In this document: in pieces, positions 18,621 through 27,300 of the stretch
How the letters are laid out: every line of letters begins with the position of its first letter
How positions within the stretch are numbered: position 1 is the stretch's first letter
Assembly: GCA_029001845.1 (NCBI GenBank)
Contig: JAREWP010000048.1
Span: 45,208-109,207, forward strand
Direction: 5' to 3'
Length of the DNA stretch: 64,000 bases
Origin: Candidatus Magnetocorallium paracelense
GTDB lineage: Bacteria; Nitrospirota; Thermodesulfovibrionia; Thermodesulfovibrionales; Magnetobacteriaceae
Notes under the pieces: model-generated
What the model was told of the DNA's origin: nothing
Seen by the model: the letters and a program-made list of their open reading frames with translations, nothing else
Databases searched by the model: none
Made by a program: the position numbers and the translations under genes

Positions 18621-18661
18621 TTTTAATACCTCTTTTTTTATTCATACAAAGGCGCGAAGGA

Positions 18662-19612
18662 TTACCTGTATTTACCTTCCTTTTCTAATACACTTCTGAC
18701 AAAATCAAGCTCTATCTCCAATACATCCGCTATATGCTCAGCCTGCATATTCGCTCTCTTATGCAGTTTAATTATATCCTCTTTCTTTGCTTTAAAAACC
18801 CCCTTTTCCATTCCTTTTTCCATTCCCTTTTCTTCTCCCTCGTGATACCATTTCTCCGCTAATGTCGGCATTAGACTCTCACCTCCTTCTCCGATTGTCT
18901 GTTTTAATGCCTCCAGGATTGCGTCCTCTCCTACTCTCTCCGTTGCCTGACTCAAATACCTCAATAACACCTCAAGATATTCCAATCCCCTCTCCTTATC
19001 TCTCAACTCCGCCAACAACATGAATATTTCGCTTAATTTCTCTCCCAAATCCTCTCTCTTTATGTATTTCAACATCAATAGAAATACTTTCAGTAATACA
19101 CCTCCCTTTATCTCTTCATCACTGTATCTGCTCAGATCATATAACAAATAGCCATAATCCGGTATATACTCTCTCAATTCCGATACCGGACCATCCAATA
19201 TTTCCGACAACCTCTCCGCTACTTTCCACTTCTCCACTCCGTGATATATCACAAGGGGGATTATTATCGGCAATCCTTTTGATACTTTATGCTGCTTTAC
19301 ATGCAGTTTCCAGATTTCCACCATATAGCCCAATACCTGTAATAGTGTTAACTCATCTGTGCTGCTCTTATGTTCAAAGAGTGCATATACATATCCCGGC
19401 TTTCCTCCAAGCCTCACATTATACAGGGTATCGGAAAAGTACTCCCTTAAATCCTCTTCTATAAATGTGTCCTTTGATATCTCTATGTTTTCATAGTCTA
19501 TTAATTCCAACACCCTGCCGGGCAGGTAGTTCTTCAAAAAGTCGGAGGCATTCTCCTTCCTGCTTAAAGATTCCTTGAAAAATCTGTCATGCGGATTCGG
19601 TACTTTCTTCAC
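18662..19612 (-). CDS. Rpn-family recombination-promoting nuclease / PD-(D/E)XK transposase-like
   Basis: A 316-residue protein of the RpnA/YhgA-like (Transposase_31) group. NPHDRFFKESLSRKENASDF is the family start. A PD-(D/E)XK nuclease core is visible: FSDTLYNV (Asp) and ALFEHKSS (Glu-x-Lys), then LQVLGYMVEIWKLH. The C-terminal part contains the KGMEKGMEKG repeats common in this family. Rpn proteins cut DNA and promote RecA-independent recombination; whether this copy is active cannot be seen. The gene is single and not flanked by clear terminal repeats. Confidence 0.88.
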   Translation of the reverse strand: MKKVPNPHDRFFKESLSRKENASDFLKNYLPGRVLELIDYENIEISKDTFIEEDLREYFSDTLYNVRLGGKPGYVYALFEHKSSTDELTLLQVLGYMVEIWKLHVKQHKVSKGLPIIIPLVIYHGVEKWKVAERLSEILDGPVSELREYIPDYGYLLYDLSRYSDEEIKGGVLLKVFLLMLKYIKREDLGEKLSEIFMLLAELRDKERGLEYLEVLLRYLSQATERVGEDAILEALKQTIGEGGESLMPTLAEKWYHEGEEKGMEKGMEKGVFKAKKEDIIKLHKRANMQAEHIADVLEIELDFVRSVLEKEGKYR

Positions 19613-19953
19613 TTGAATTCATTATACATGAAAGGTTTACTGAAGGGCAATTTATTTTAGCATTGGCAGGGCCTTACTCGGATGAAGAGAAAGTTGCGGA
19701 TTAACGGTTTTTTGTTACTTTGAATCACTGTTTAACTCTACACTCACTTTTTCCATGATTTCATCCAACTTCTTCCTGCATAACACAAAGACTCAAACAC
19801 TCTTCTGCCGATGTCCTCTTGTATATAACTAAAGTGTCGCTGTAGTATTAAAGATTTCATCTGATATAAGCGACTAAAAAGCAATTGACATTTGTATCGA
19901 TTTTTGCTATTGTTCTTTGAAAACTGAAATAAACAACAGCCCTGTTATCTTAC
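19613..19953. other. 341-bp intergenic region
   Basis: Between divergent genes. Apart from the fragment GATATAAGCGACTAAAAAGC near 19863, which echoes the end of the 42-bp repeat at 14943-14984, I see no gene, hairpin or RNA. Confidence 0.4.
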
Positions 19954-21537
19954 ATGAAAACATCTTTGTTAATTAAAACCAATTCCATATTAACTGCCAT
20001 TATTTTAAGTCTCCTTTTACCTCTTTTTCTTAATGCCTCCATAGGTGATGTAACTGATTCTTTTGAAGCACCTGGATCGGGACCACCGGGTTCACACCCT
20101 CAAGGATTGGCTTTTGACGGCGAATATTTGTGGAATGCAGACTGGAGGGACGATAAAATATACCTTCTTGACAGGGCGGGTAAAATTATTGATTACTTTG
20201 ACTCTCCGGGCTCTTACCCGAGAGGTCTTGCCTTTGACGGTGTTCACCTGTGGAATGCAGATAGTGATGACAATAAGATATACAAACTCGATACATCCGG
20301 AAATATTATCGATGCCTTTGACTCTCCCGGACCTTATCCCTGTGGACTGACCTTTGATGGCGTCTACTTGTGGAACAGCGACGATTTCCATGACACAATA
20401 TACAGAATCGATACCAAAGGCAATATTATCGACTCCTTTGACTCTCCCGGGACAAACACAAAAGGTCTGACCTTTGACGGTATTTACCTGTGGAACAGCG
20501 ATAGCAGGAAGGAGAAAATTTACAAGACAGATACCTCAGGCAATGTGATCTCATCTTTTAACTCACCGGGAACAAATCCGCAGGGACTGGCCTTTAGCGA
20601 TAGTTATCTGTGGCATTCCGATGATAACGATGATATGATATACAAAATCGATATATGTGAATACACGCTTTCTCCTGAAAATGTCTTTTTTATCTATGAA
20701 TATAATCAAGGTACCGTACATGTGAGCGCAGCCTTTGGTAGTTGCACATGGAATGCTTTTAGTAACGTTGACTGGATATCGATAAATTCCGGTGACAGCG
20801 GCGTTGGTAATGGAACCGTTGAATACTCGATCAGTGAAAACAGCAACTCTTTTATGAGAGAAGGCGCTATCACAATCGCCGGCATGCCATTTATCATTAC
20901 TCAAGCTTATAAAGGCTCTATAATTGTCGATTCATTCGACTCTCCTGTGTTGCGTCCTACAGGCATGACATTTGAGGGTTCACATCTATGGATCGCAGAT
21001 AATCTTAAAGATATGATATATAAAATAGATGCATCAGGCAATGTCGCAGTCTCTTTTGACTCTCCCGGAGGATCACCTGTCGGTCTTGCCTATGATGGTG
21101 AGTTTTTGTGGCACGTTAATTCAGGGAGATCGGATACTCTGTACAGGATGGATACAACAGGAAATATCATCGATTCCATTGAATTCAGTGAAACAGGGCT
21201 TGGTTACCTGACTTTTGACGGAACCTATTTCTGGAGTATCGATGCAGGGGAAGATAAGATATATAAGATTGACACTTTCGGAAATATCATCGATTCCATA
21301 GATTCACCTGGCTCACAGCCTGTTGGACTGGTCTTTGACGGAACGTATTTATGGAATTCCGACTCTGTTGATGATAAAATATATAAAATCGATTTTTCGG
21401 GAAATATCATCGATTCATTCGATTCTCCCGGGACGAGCCCAAAAGGGCTGGCCTTTGACGGAACTTATCTGTGGAGCTTCGATTCTTCAGATGATAAAAT
21501 TTATAAGCTTGACATTTCAGGAGAAACTTGGCCTTAA
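19954..21537 (+). CDS. Secreted ten-repeat propeller-like protein with central BACON domain
   Basis: A 527-residue protein with a signal peptide (residues 1-30). It has ten units of about 40 residues with the pattern I-D-S-F-D-S-P-G, then G-L-A-F-D-G-x-Y-L-W-N, then D-D-K-I-Y-K-I-D-T-S-G. Five units come before and five after an insert of about 85 residues (about 233-318) that looks like a BACON domain: WNAFSNVDWISINSG and EGAITIAGMPFIITQ. The repeats resemble NHL/YVTN-type beta-propeller blades; with ten blades, either two five-bladed rings or one large ring is possible. BACON domains are thought to bind carbohydrate or mucin. No anchor is present, so it is probably secreted or periplasmic. 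Confidence 0.8.
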   Translation: MKTSLLIKTNSILTAIILSLLLPLFLNASIGDVTDSFEAPGSGPPGSHPQGLAFDGEYLWNADWRDDKIYLLDRAGKIIDYFDSPGSYPRGLAFDGVHLWNADSDDNKIYKLDTSGNIIDAFDSPGPYPCGLTFDGVYLWNSDDFHDTIYRIDTKGNIIDSFDSPGTNTKGLTFDGIYLWNSDSRKEKIYKTDTSGNVISSFNSPGTNPQGLAFSDSYLWHSDDNDDMIYKIDICEYTLSPENVFFIYEYNQGTVHVSAAFGSCTWNAFSNVDWISINSGDSGVGNGTVEYSISENSNSFMREGAITIAGMPFIITQAYKGSIIVDSFDSPVLRPTGMTFEGSHLWIADNLKDMIYKIDASGNVAVSFDSPGGSPVGLAYDGEFLWHVNSGRSDTLYRMDTTGNIIDSIEFSETGLGYLTFDGTYFWSIDAGEDKIYKIDTFGNIIDSIDSPGSQPVGLVFDGTYLWNSDSVDDKIYKIDFSGNIIDSFDSPGTSPKGLAFDGTYLWSFDSSDDKIYKLDISGETWP

Positions 21538-21600
21538 TTAAGAGAGGCAGTGAGTTCAACAGTGAATTGTATTTTATTGCCTGTATTAGTAAGTAAATTT
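21538..21600 (-). pseudogene. Remnant of a histidine-kinase 3' end
   Basis: Read on the minus strand, this stretch encodes LLTNTGNKIQFTVELTASLN and a stop. It closely matches the end of the kinase at 23905-25464 (YCTNTERGVQFTIELAAVLN). No kinase sequence is recognisable further upstream, so this is a decayed fragment left by deletion or insertion. Confidence 0.6.
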
Positions 21601-21657
21601 TTTGCCTGCCCTCCGGATACGCCAATCTGACACGTCTCTCGAATGATTATTTTAGTA

Positions 21658-21827
21658 TCTGCACAAAAATAAATTACCCTCTTGCATTTCATACTCAACT
21701 GGCTTCGACTGAATTTCAATTGTAAAATGCTCAAAAGAGCGATGCTATTCCTCTGATTTTGCTCAATCAGTTCAGCCGAATATGATTCAATTATGAACGG
21801 TAACAGACCAATTTATTTTTGCGCAGA
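21658..21827. mobile_element. 170-bp MITE-like element with 18-bp terminal inverted repeats
   Basis: The ends TCTGCACAAAAATAAATT (21658-21675) and AATTTATTTTTGCGCAGA (21810-21827) are inverted copies with one mismatch. A third copy of the end, TCTGCGCAAAAATAAA, occurs at 63466-63481. The interior has no coding capacity. No target duplication is evident at the edges. It separates the kinase remnant from the RloB gene. Confidence 0.5.
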
Positions 21828-21830
21828 CCC

Positions 21831-22481
21831 TTATAATATACTTGAAAGAGCATGTTCTATTTGTCGCTTTACTAAAGGGAAAAAGTTTTCCGCCAGCTTA
21901 AATACCTCAGTGCATCCAATTTTTATCTCATTATGTTCTTTTTCGTATTTTTCCTTTGAATTTTGAATGGCGGTTTGAATAAATATGGGATGCTTTCTAC
22001 TGTCAAAACCGCTTTTTAACTTCTCGTGCAGATGAGCTTTCCAATTTGCCGAAATCTCCATACCGTTAAATTCCATAAATTCGCAAAAATGGTAAAACAG
22101 CCAGACTTCAAAGCAAGGATTGCTCTGAGCTACAAACCAATTTTTTTTACTTTCACAATTACTTTTTAGCTGGGAAATCTTATCGAGCCAAGTATCGGTA
22201 TCAATAACGAACCATACTTCATCATTTTTAGACAATTCGTATTTTGGATCAGAATCATTTTCTGTATTACATATTTGTGATTCAGCTTTTTGATACAGCC
22301 CTGTTGGAGAGTTATTGTCATTTTGACTTGGGGCTTCAACTTCTAATCTGATTTGTGAGCTGATTTCAGAGAAATAGTTGAAATATTGCTTTTCTCTCTT
22401 TTCTCCTTCACAGTAAATAATAAATAGCCGAGCATCTCTGGTTGGCTCTACTCTTGTATAGAATCTATTCTTTAATATCAT
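21831..22481 (-). CDS. rloB: RloB-family (AbiLii-like) TOPRIM protein
   Basis: A 216-residue protein with RloB features: LFIIYCEGEKREKQYFNYF near residue 20 (the E of the TOPRIM-like core), then DEVWFVIDTDTWLDK (the DxD pair) and NWFVAQSNPCFEVWLFYHF, which is highly typical. RloB acts with the ATPase RloA as a toxin-like nuclease or effector in abortive-infection type phage defence (AbiL and related systems). The gene overlaps the upstream ATPase gene by 17 bp, so translation is coupled. The two form a complete pair. Confidence 0.85.
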   Translation of the reverse strand: MILKNRFYTRVEPTRDARLFIIYCEGEKREKQYFNYFSEISSQIRLEVEAPSQNDNNSPTGLYQKAESQICNTENDSDPKYELSKNDEVWFVIDTDTWLDKISQLKSNCESKKNWFVAQSNPCFEVWLFYHFCEFMEFNGMEISANWKAHLHEKLKSGFDSRKHPIFIQTAIQNSKEKYEKEHNEIKIGCTEVFKLAENFFPLVKRQIEHALSSIL

Positions 22482-23832
22482 AATTTTGCCAATTCAAATC
22501 TTTTAGATTCGCTATAAATGGAATGGAACCATACCTCCCAGTTAAATACCCCTTCCTTATGTTAACACCTTGTTGATCATGAAAATCACTTAGTGAGTAC
22601 AAATCTGTACAGGCATCGTGATTTTTCTCTGCAAACCAAATTTCATCTTGTCTGAATAGACTTTGATCCAATAAATTTGATTCATGCGTTGTAAAAATTA
22701 ACTGCCCCTTAGTATTCCTGTCTTGGGAAAACTTGTCTATCAGCTCTTTAATCAATAGTGGGTGTATGCTCCTTTCTATCTCATCTATCACAAAGACTTT
22801 GCTCTTATTAACAATACCATGAAAAGCAGGTATAAAATCTAACAGACGTATTGTACCATCCGATTCTTCATACAAGTTAAATACAGCTTTGACGTCACTT
22901 CTTGCTTTATGCTCAAACTGGAGTTTTTTTACATAAATATCATTCTTCTCTTTAATGAAAATTAACTCCTCACCATATTCGTTTATGATTCCCAACATGG
23001 TAGTCGATTTTTTATTGAGTTTTTCTTTTATATTATTGATTTCTTTTAAATTATCTTCTCCAAAAAACTCAGTCAATGTTTTTCTCTGACATTCAATCCC
23101 CTCTATTCCCATATAGAAAGACCGCATGATATCTTCAGCAAATCTTTTTAAACTATCATCGGTTTCGATCATCTGAACTAAAGCTCCCGGGCGAGAATTT
23201 GGAGTTACTATGTGCAATGTACTGTCAAACCATTTAAGTGCTGCTTCTATGACTTTTAAATTTTCATTATCAAGAGTCGTTAAAAGTCTCAAAACAATTT
23301 TTTCAGGCTTACATAGATTTTTCTCTATAACTCTTCTTAGAGTTTGACTCTCAGTATCGTTTTCAAGAAGTGCTGTTATTATTTCTGTTTTATTGTTACC
23401 TATGTCAGTTTTTCTTTCGTAAAGTAATTTATCTTTATTTTTTCCCAGCCCTGAAAGATAGAGTTCTTCACTAATAATCACACCATCCAGTATTTCTATA
23501 CCATATAAATAGGCATTATTATCTTGAAAGTACTCAACAACAAAAGTCTGAGGTTTGCTTTGATCGTTCTGTTTAAACTTAAATTGAGTATTTGCGAACT
23601 CAGATGGTATTTCTTCATACTTGACAATCATTTTTAGCATCGATAATGCATTTACTAAATTCGACTTCCCTGCACCGTTGGCGCCATAAATTGAAGACAT
23701 TTTTAATATTTCAAAATCGTTTATAATATATTTATGTTCTCTCAGTCTGTCTGTAGCTGACATTGGGAGCATATGAAATACACTTTCATCTCCAAAGGAA
23801 AAAATATTATTTACGACAAATCTGATTAACAT
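22465..23832 (-). CDS. rloA: RloA-family AAA ATPase (AbiLi-like)
   Basis: A 455-residue ABC/SMC-type ATPase of the AAA_15/AAA_21 group. The Walker A GANGAGKS is at residues 50-57; the signature-like GTIRLLDFIPAF and the Walker B VFVIDEIERSIHP follow, and IFTTHESNLLDQ holds the H-loop. Such overcoming-lysogenization-defect-like ATPases sense phage infection and control the RloB partner. Base composition is AT-rich and similar to the surroundings. It lies 5' of rloB with a 17-bp overlap. The pair has its own short promoter region at 23833-23904. Confidence 0.85.
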   Translation of the reverse strand: MLIRFVVNNIFSFGDESVFHMLPMSATDRLREHKYIINDFEILKMSSIYGANGAGKSNLVNALSMLKMIVKYEEIPSEFANTQFKFKQNDQSKPQTFVVEYFQDNNAYLYGIEILDGVIISEELYLSGLGKNKDKLLYERKTDIGNNKTEIITALLENDTESQTLRRVIEKNLCKPEKIVLRLLTTLDNENLKVIEAALKWFDSTLHIVTPNSRPGALVQMIETDDSLKRFAEDIMRSFYMGIEGIECQRKTLTEFFGEDNLKEINNIKEKLNKKSTTMLGIINEYGEELIFIKEKNDIYVKKLQFEHKARSDVKAVFNLYEESDGTIRLLDFIPAFHGIVNKSKVFVIDEIERSIHPLLIKELIDKFSQDRNTKGQLIFTTHESNLLDQSLFRQDEIWFAEKNHDACTDLYSLSDFHDQQGVNIRKGYLTGRYGSIPFIANLKDLNWQNYDIKE

Positions 23833-23904
23833 AATGAAATATACCTGCTTGTCACCAATAGAATCTATTTTACCATAAATGAACTATATACTATGAATGT
23901 TCGT

Positions 23905-25464
23905 TCAACTCAGAATGTCTTTATTAAGAACTGCAGCGAGTTCTATCGTGAATTGCACACCCCTTTCGGTATTAGTGCAATAGAGCATTCCGTCCATATT
24001 CTTTTCGATTATGGTCTTTGACATATAAAGGCCAATACCTGTGCCTTCAGAAGTCTGCTTTGTAGTAAAGTATGGTTCGAATATTCTGTTTTTTATATCT
24101 TCGGGGATTGTTTTCCCGTTGTTCATTATATTGACAATTACTTTGTTTTCATTATATACAAAATCGATCAGTATCTCTCCGTTTTCATTGCTTAACAACC
24201 CATCGGTTCTTGCTTCGAGAATCGCCGTCCTTGCATTACTAATAATATTTAATACAACCTGTTGAAATTCATTGGGATAACCATTGACTTCCAAGTCTTC
24301 GTTTGTTGTGACATCGATCCTGTAATCGATATTGCTGTGCCTGAGTTGAGCGTCGTGTAGTGAAATTGCGTTACGAACGGCTTTAACGACACTGAAAAGT
24401 TCCTTATCCTTAGATGACCTGTAAAAATTCCTGAAATCGTCTATCGTACGAGACATATATTGTATCTGGTGCATCGATTCCTCGACTGTCTTACTGATGT
24501 ATGAATCATCGAGTTCTCCGAATTGATAAGCGTCCTGAATATCCTGAACCATTATGCCAAGCGCATTGAGAGGCTGCCTCCACTGGTGCGCGATGGCGCC
24601 AATCATTTCACCCATGGCGGCTATTTTTGACTGCTGAATCATCATCTGCTCCTGAAGTCTTCTCTTCTCTGTCTCTTCAAACACTCTTTTCTCCAGATTC
24701 CTGTTAAACTCTTCGAGCTGTTGCGATTTCTCACGAAGCTCGTGGGTGCGCTCGATAACAATGGTTTCTACTTCCTCCTTGGCTTTTATTATCGCGGCCT
24801 CAGCCTCAGAACGCTGCTTTAAAGCGCGTTTCAGAAGAAGAAGAATAAAAATCCAGGTAAAGGATAAAAAGAGGGTGTTGAAAGCTCCGATGACGCTCAG
24901 AACAATCATTTGGGATTTGGTTGTAGTAAGCTCTTCATCCGTTCGATGATTGATCGAAGCGATGATTTTATCCATTCCTTCTTTATAAAGCTTTTTTTGA
25001 GATTCATATTCATTACTGAATAAAATCGCTGACGCCTCTTTCAGTTTCCCTGCGTTTGTATAATTAAAAGCCCTTTTTTCTATTTCGACCAGTTTAATGT
25101 TCGCAGTATCGGTTTGAGCCACAACAGACGATTCATAAGAATCAGGAACTAGTTCCATCGTCTTTTTTATGATGGAATCGAGCTTAGGTTCATGGATTTT
25201 ATAACGTTTCTCCCACATAGGGTCACCTGTGACAGCCCCCATTCGTGCTGACATAGTAAGAATTTCATCGAGGTGAATAATTTTCCCGATGTTTTTATGT
25301 AAGGTGATATCAATAGTGGCGGCATCGGAATATTTATTATAAGCAAAGAAAACATACCAGCCGTTTAGCATAAAAACCACGATTGTGAAGATAATACATA
25401 CAGCAAGCACAGCTACGGGGTATGTATATACGACTCTGTTTATGACACTTCCTTGCGTACCCAT
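23905..25464 (-). CDS. Membrane sensor histidine kinase
   Basis: A 519-residue kinase. Two helices (residues about 15-42 and 185-212) enclose a helical periplasmic sensor of about 140 residues. A coiled coil (about 215-285) leads to the H-box GAIAHQWRQPLN with His293, a form seen in kinases of the HWRQPL type. The N-box NIISNARTAI, the IFEPYFTTK F-box and the G-box GTGIGLYMSKTII are all present. There is no receiver partner next to it. Its 3' end has a decayed duplicate at 21538-21600. Confidence 0.88.
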   Translation of the reverse strand: MGTQGSVINRVVYTYPVAVLAVCIIFTIVVFMLNGWYVFFAYNKYSDAATIDITLHKNIGKIIHLDEILTMSARMGAVTGDPMWEKRYKIHEPKLDSIIKKTMELVPDSYESSVVAQTDTANIKLVEIEKRAFNYTNAGKLKEASAILFSNEYESQKKLYKEGMDKIIASINHRTDEELTTTKSQMIVLSVIGAFNTLFLSFTWIFILLLLKRALKQRSEAEAAIIKAKEEVETIVIERTHELREKSQQLEEFNRNLEKRVFEETEKRRLQEQMMIQQSKIAAMGEMIGAIAHQWRQPLNALGIMVQDIQDAYQFGELDDSYISKTVEESMHQIQYMSRTIDDFRNFYRSSKDKELFSVVKAVRNAISLHDAQLRHSNIDYRIDVTTNEDLEVNGYPNEFQQVVLNIISNARTAILEARTDGLLSNENGEILIDFVYNENKVIVNIMNNGKTIPEDIKNRIFEPYFTTKQTSEGTGIGLYMSKTIIEKNMDGMLYCTNTERGVQFTIELAAVLNKDILS

Positions 25465-25574
25465 AACAAAAACAGAAGGCCCATGGTGAACCTTAAGAGA
25501 TAATTATTTGTCGATCCTGTGGTTAAGAAATAAGACAAAGTGATTAGAACACAGTAACACAAAAAAAAACAGCT

Positions 25575-25617
25575 ACATCAATCATCAATCGTCAATAGAA
25601 AATCGTCAATTAAAAAG
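25575..25617. repeat. 'CATCAATCGTCAAT' repeat stretch
   Basis: CATCAATCATCAATCGTCAA followed by a second AAATCGTCAATT; a degenerate copy of the GTTGACGGTT-type family, immediately downstream of the chemotaxis receptor stop. Confidence 0.45.
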
Positions 25618-25618
25618 A

Positions 25619-27166
25619 TCAGGCAATCTGATTAAGCATACTGTCAACAAGCTTTTGCTTCTCTATATCCTCATCCGATGTCCGGCACGCAGCCATTGCC
25701 TCGTTCAGTTCCATCGCCTGAAACTCCAGTCCCTGCGCAATGGTGGACATTTCGCCTGAAATTGCGGCGTTTTGCTGAATGATACGATCTAACTGTTGTA
25801 TCGCCAAATTAATCTGTTCTGCGCCTGTGTTCTCCTCTGCACTGGAAGCACTTATTTCCTGAACAAGATCAGCCGTTTTTTGTATATCGGGATTGACCTG
25901 TTCCAGGATTCTTCCTGCCTCCTCGGCGACACCGACACTTGAAGCGGAAAGCTCGTTTATCTCACCTGCGGCAGTCTGGCTTCGTTCCGCCAGCTTTCTT
26001 ACCTCTGAAGCAACGACGGCGAATCCCTTACCCTGTTCTCCGGCTCTGGCGGCCTCTATGGCGGCATTAAGAGCCAGAAGATTGGTCTGTCTTGCAATAT
26101 CTTCGATAATTGAAATCTTACCGGCGATCTCTCTCATTGCCGTAATTGTCTTACCAAAGGCTTTGCTGCCGTTTTTTATATCTTCAGCCGCCTTCAAAGA
26201 TATTTTTTCGGTCTGCTTTGCATTGTCCGAACTTCTGCTTATATTTGAAACCATCTCTTCAATGGCTGCGGAAGACTCTTCTATCGAAGCTGACTGTTGA
26301 GATGCGCCTTCAGAGACCTCTCTTGAAGAGCCGCTTAAATGCTGACTATCTGTAACGACCTTATTTGTAATTGTTTTTACTTCATTTAGAAAATTACACA
26401 GCTTATCCACCATCATATTCATCGCTGTCATCAACTGCCCAATCTCGTCTTTGGACTTTACCTGTAATCTCAAAGTCATATCTCCCTCAGCTATCTGATA
26501 AGCTGCATTTACTGCGCCTTTAAGAGGGTTGAGCACTATTATATTTGCAAGCAGAATTGCGATGATTGTAACAAGTACAGTCGATATGAGCGCTGTAATT
26601 TGAACGACTTTAAGCAATTCAGTCTTCTCTTCCGATGCTTTTTTTAAAAGTACAACCGCTTTGTTGGACTCCTTTAGCAGAGGCACATTCTCGGTCCATA
26701 TTTTATTTATGGATTCCTTAAACATTACCGATCCGGTGTCCACAGAGGGATCGACAATGATTTCCATCTTCTTTTTAAAGGATGCCCACATTCCCTCCAC
26801 TTTACCAAGTTGTATTTTTGCTTCGCCCGTACTTGCAGGCAACATGGTTTCTTTGCCATCCGTACCAAGAGTGATACCGCCTTCTTTTAAAGCTGACAGG
26901 CTTTTATCATAAAGAGTAACTGTTTTTAAAAGAGCATTTCCTATTTTTACGGCTTTATCATCGGAACGGGATAACGATTGCAGTTTCAACGCCTCCTTTG
27001 TCATTTTCTGCGTCAACATTCTCTGCCTCCCTGAAATGTCTATTACTCTGGCGTCTGCGGACTGCGAGTCAATCACATAAAAAGTAGCGCCTACCACGAT
27101 TAACATCAACAGTGCAAAAACACTAACCAGATAGACAACCTTGAGCTTTAAAGATGTAAGTTTCAT
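25619..27166 (-). CDS. Methyl-accepting chemotaxis protein with PilJ/NarX-type sensor
   Basis: A 515-residue receptor. A first helix (residues 8-28) is followed by a periplasmic PilJ/NarX-like domain beginning [20 protein letters not shown], a second helix (about 190-212), a HAMP domain (about 212-265) and the MCP signalling domain. The conserved hairpin tip is [18 protein letters not shown]. NarX-type domains often sense nitrate/nitrite or related small ligands, but the ligand here is not known. No CheA, CheW, CheR or CheB gene is in the window. It is the second of two receptor genes in a row. Confidence 0.92.
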   Translation of the reverse strand: MKLTSLKLKVVYLVSVFALLMLIVVGATFYVIDSQSADARVIDISGRQRMLTQKMTKEALKLQSLSRSDDKAVKIGNALLKTVTLYDKSLSALKEGGITLGTDGKETMLPASTGEAKIQLGKVEGMWASFKKKMEIIVDPSVDTGSVMFKESINKIWTENVPLLKESNKAVVLLKKASEEKTELLKVVQITALISTVLVTIIAILLANIIVLNPLKGAVNAAYQIAEGDMTLRLQVKSKDEIGQLMTAMNMMVDKLCNFLNEVKTITNKVVTDSQHLSGSSREVSEGASQQSASIEESSAAIEEMVSNISRSSDNAKQTEKISLKAAEDIKNGSKAFGKTITAMREIAGKISIIEDIARQTNLLALNAAIEAARAGEQGKGFAVVASEVRKLAERSQTAAGEINELSASSVGVAEEAGRILEQVNPDIQKTADLVQEISASSAEENTGAEQINLAIQQLDRIIQQNAAISGEMSTIAQGLEFQAMELNEAMAACRTSDEDIEKQKLVDSMLNQIA

Positions 27167-27300
27167 ATTTTCTCTCCTTTTTTCGAATCATTCCGGTTCT
27201 GGAATAATTTTAAATCAGGTTGGCATGTATGAACATGTCTGCCTTTTCTTGAACGAATGGTGACATTGACTATTTATTGTTACTCTTACCGCAACCCGAA

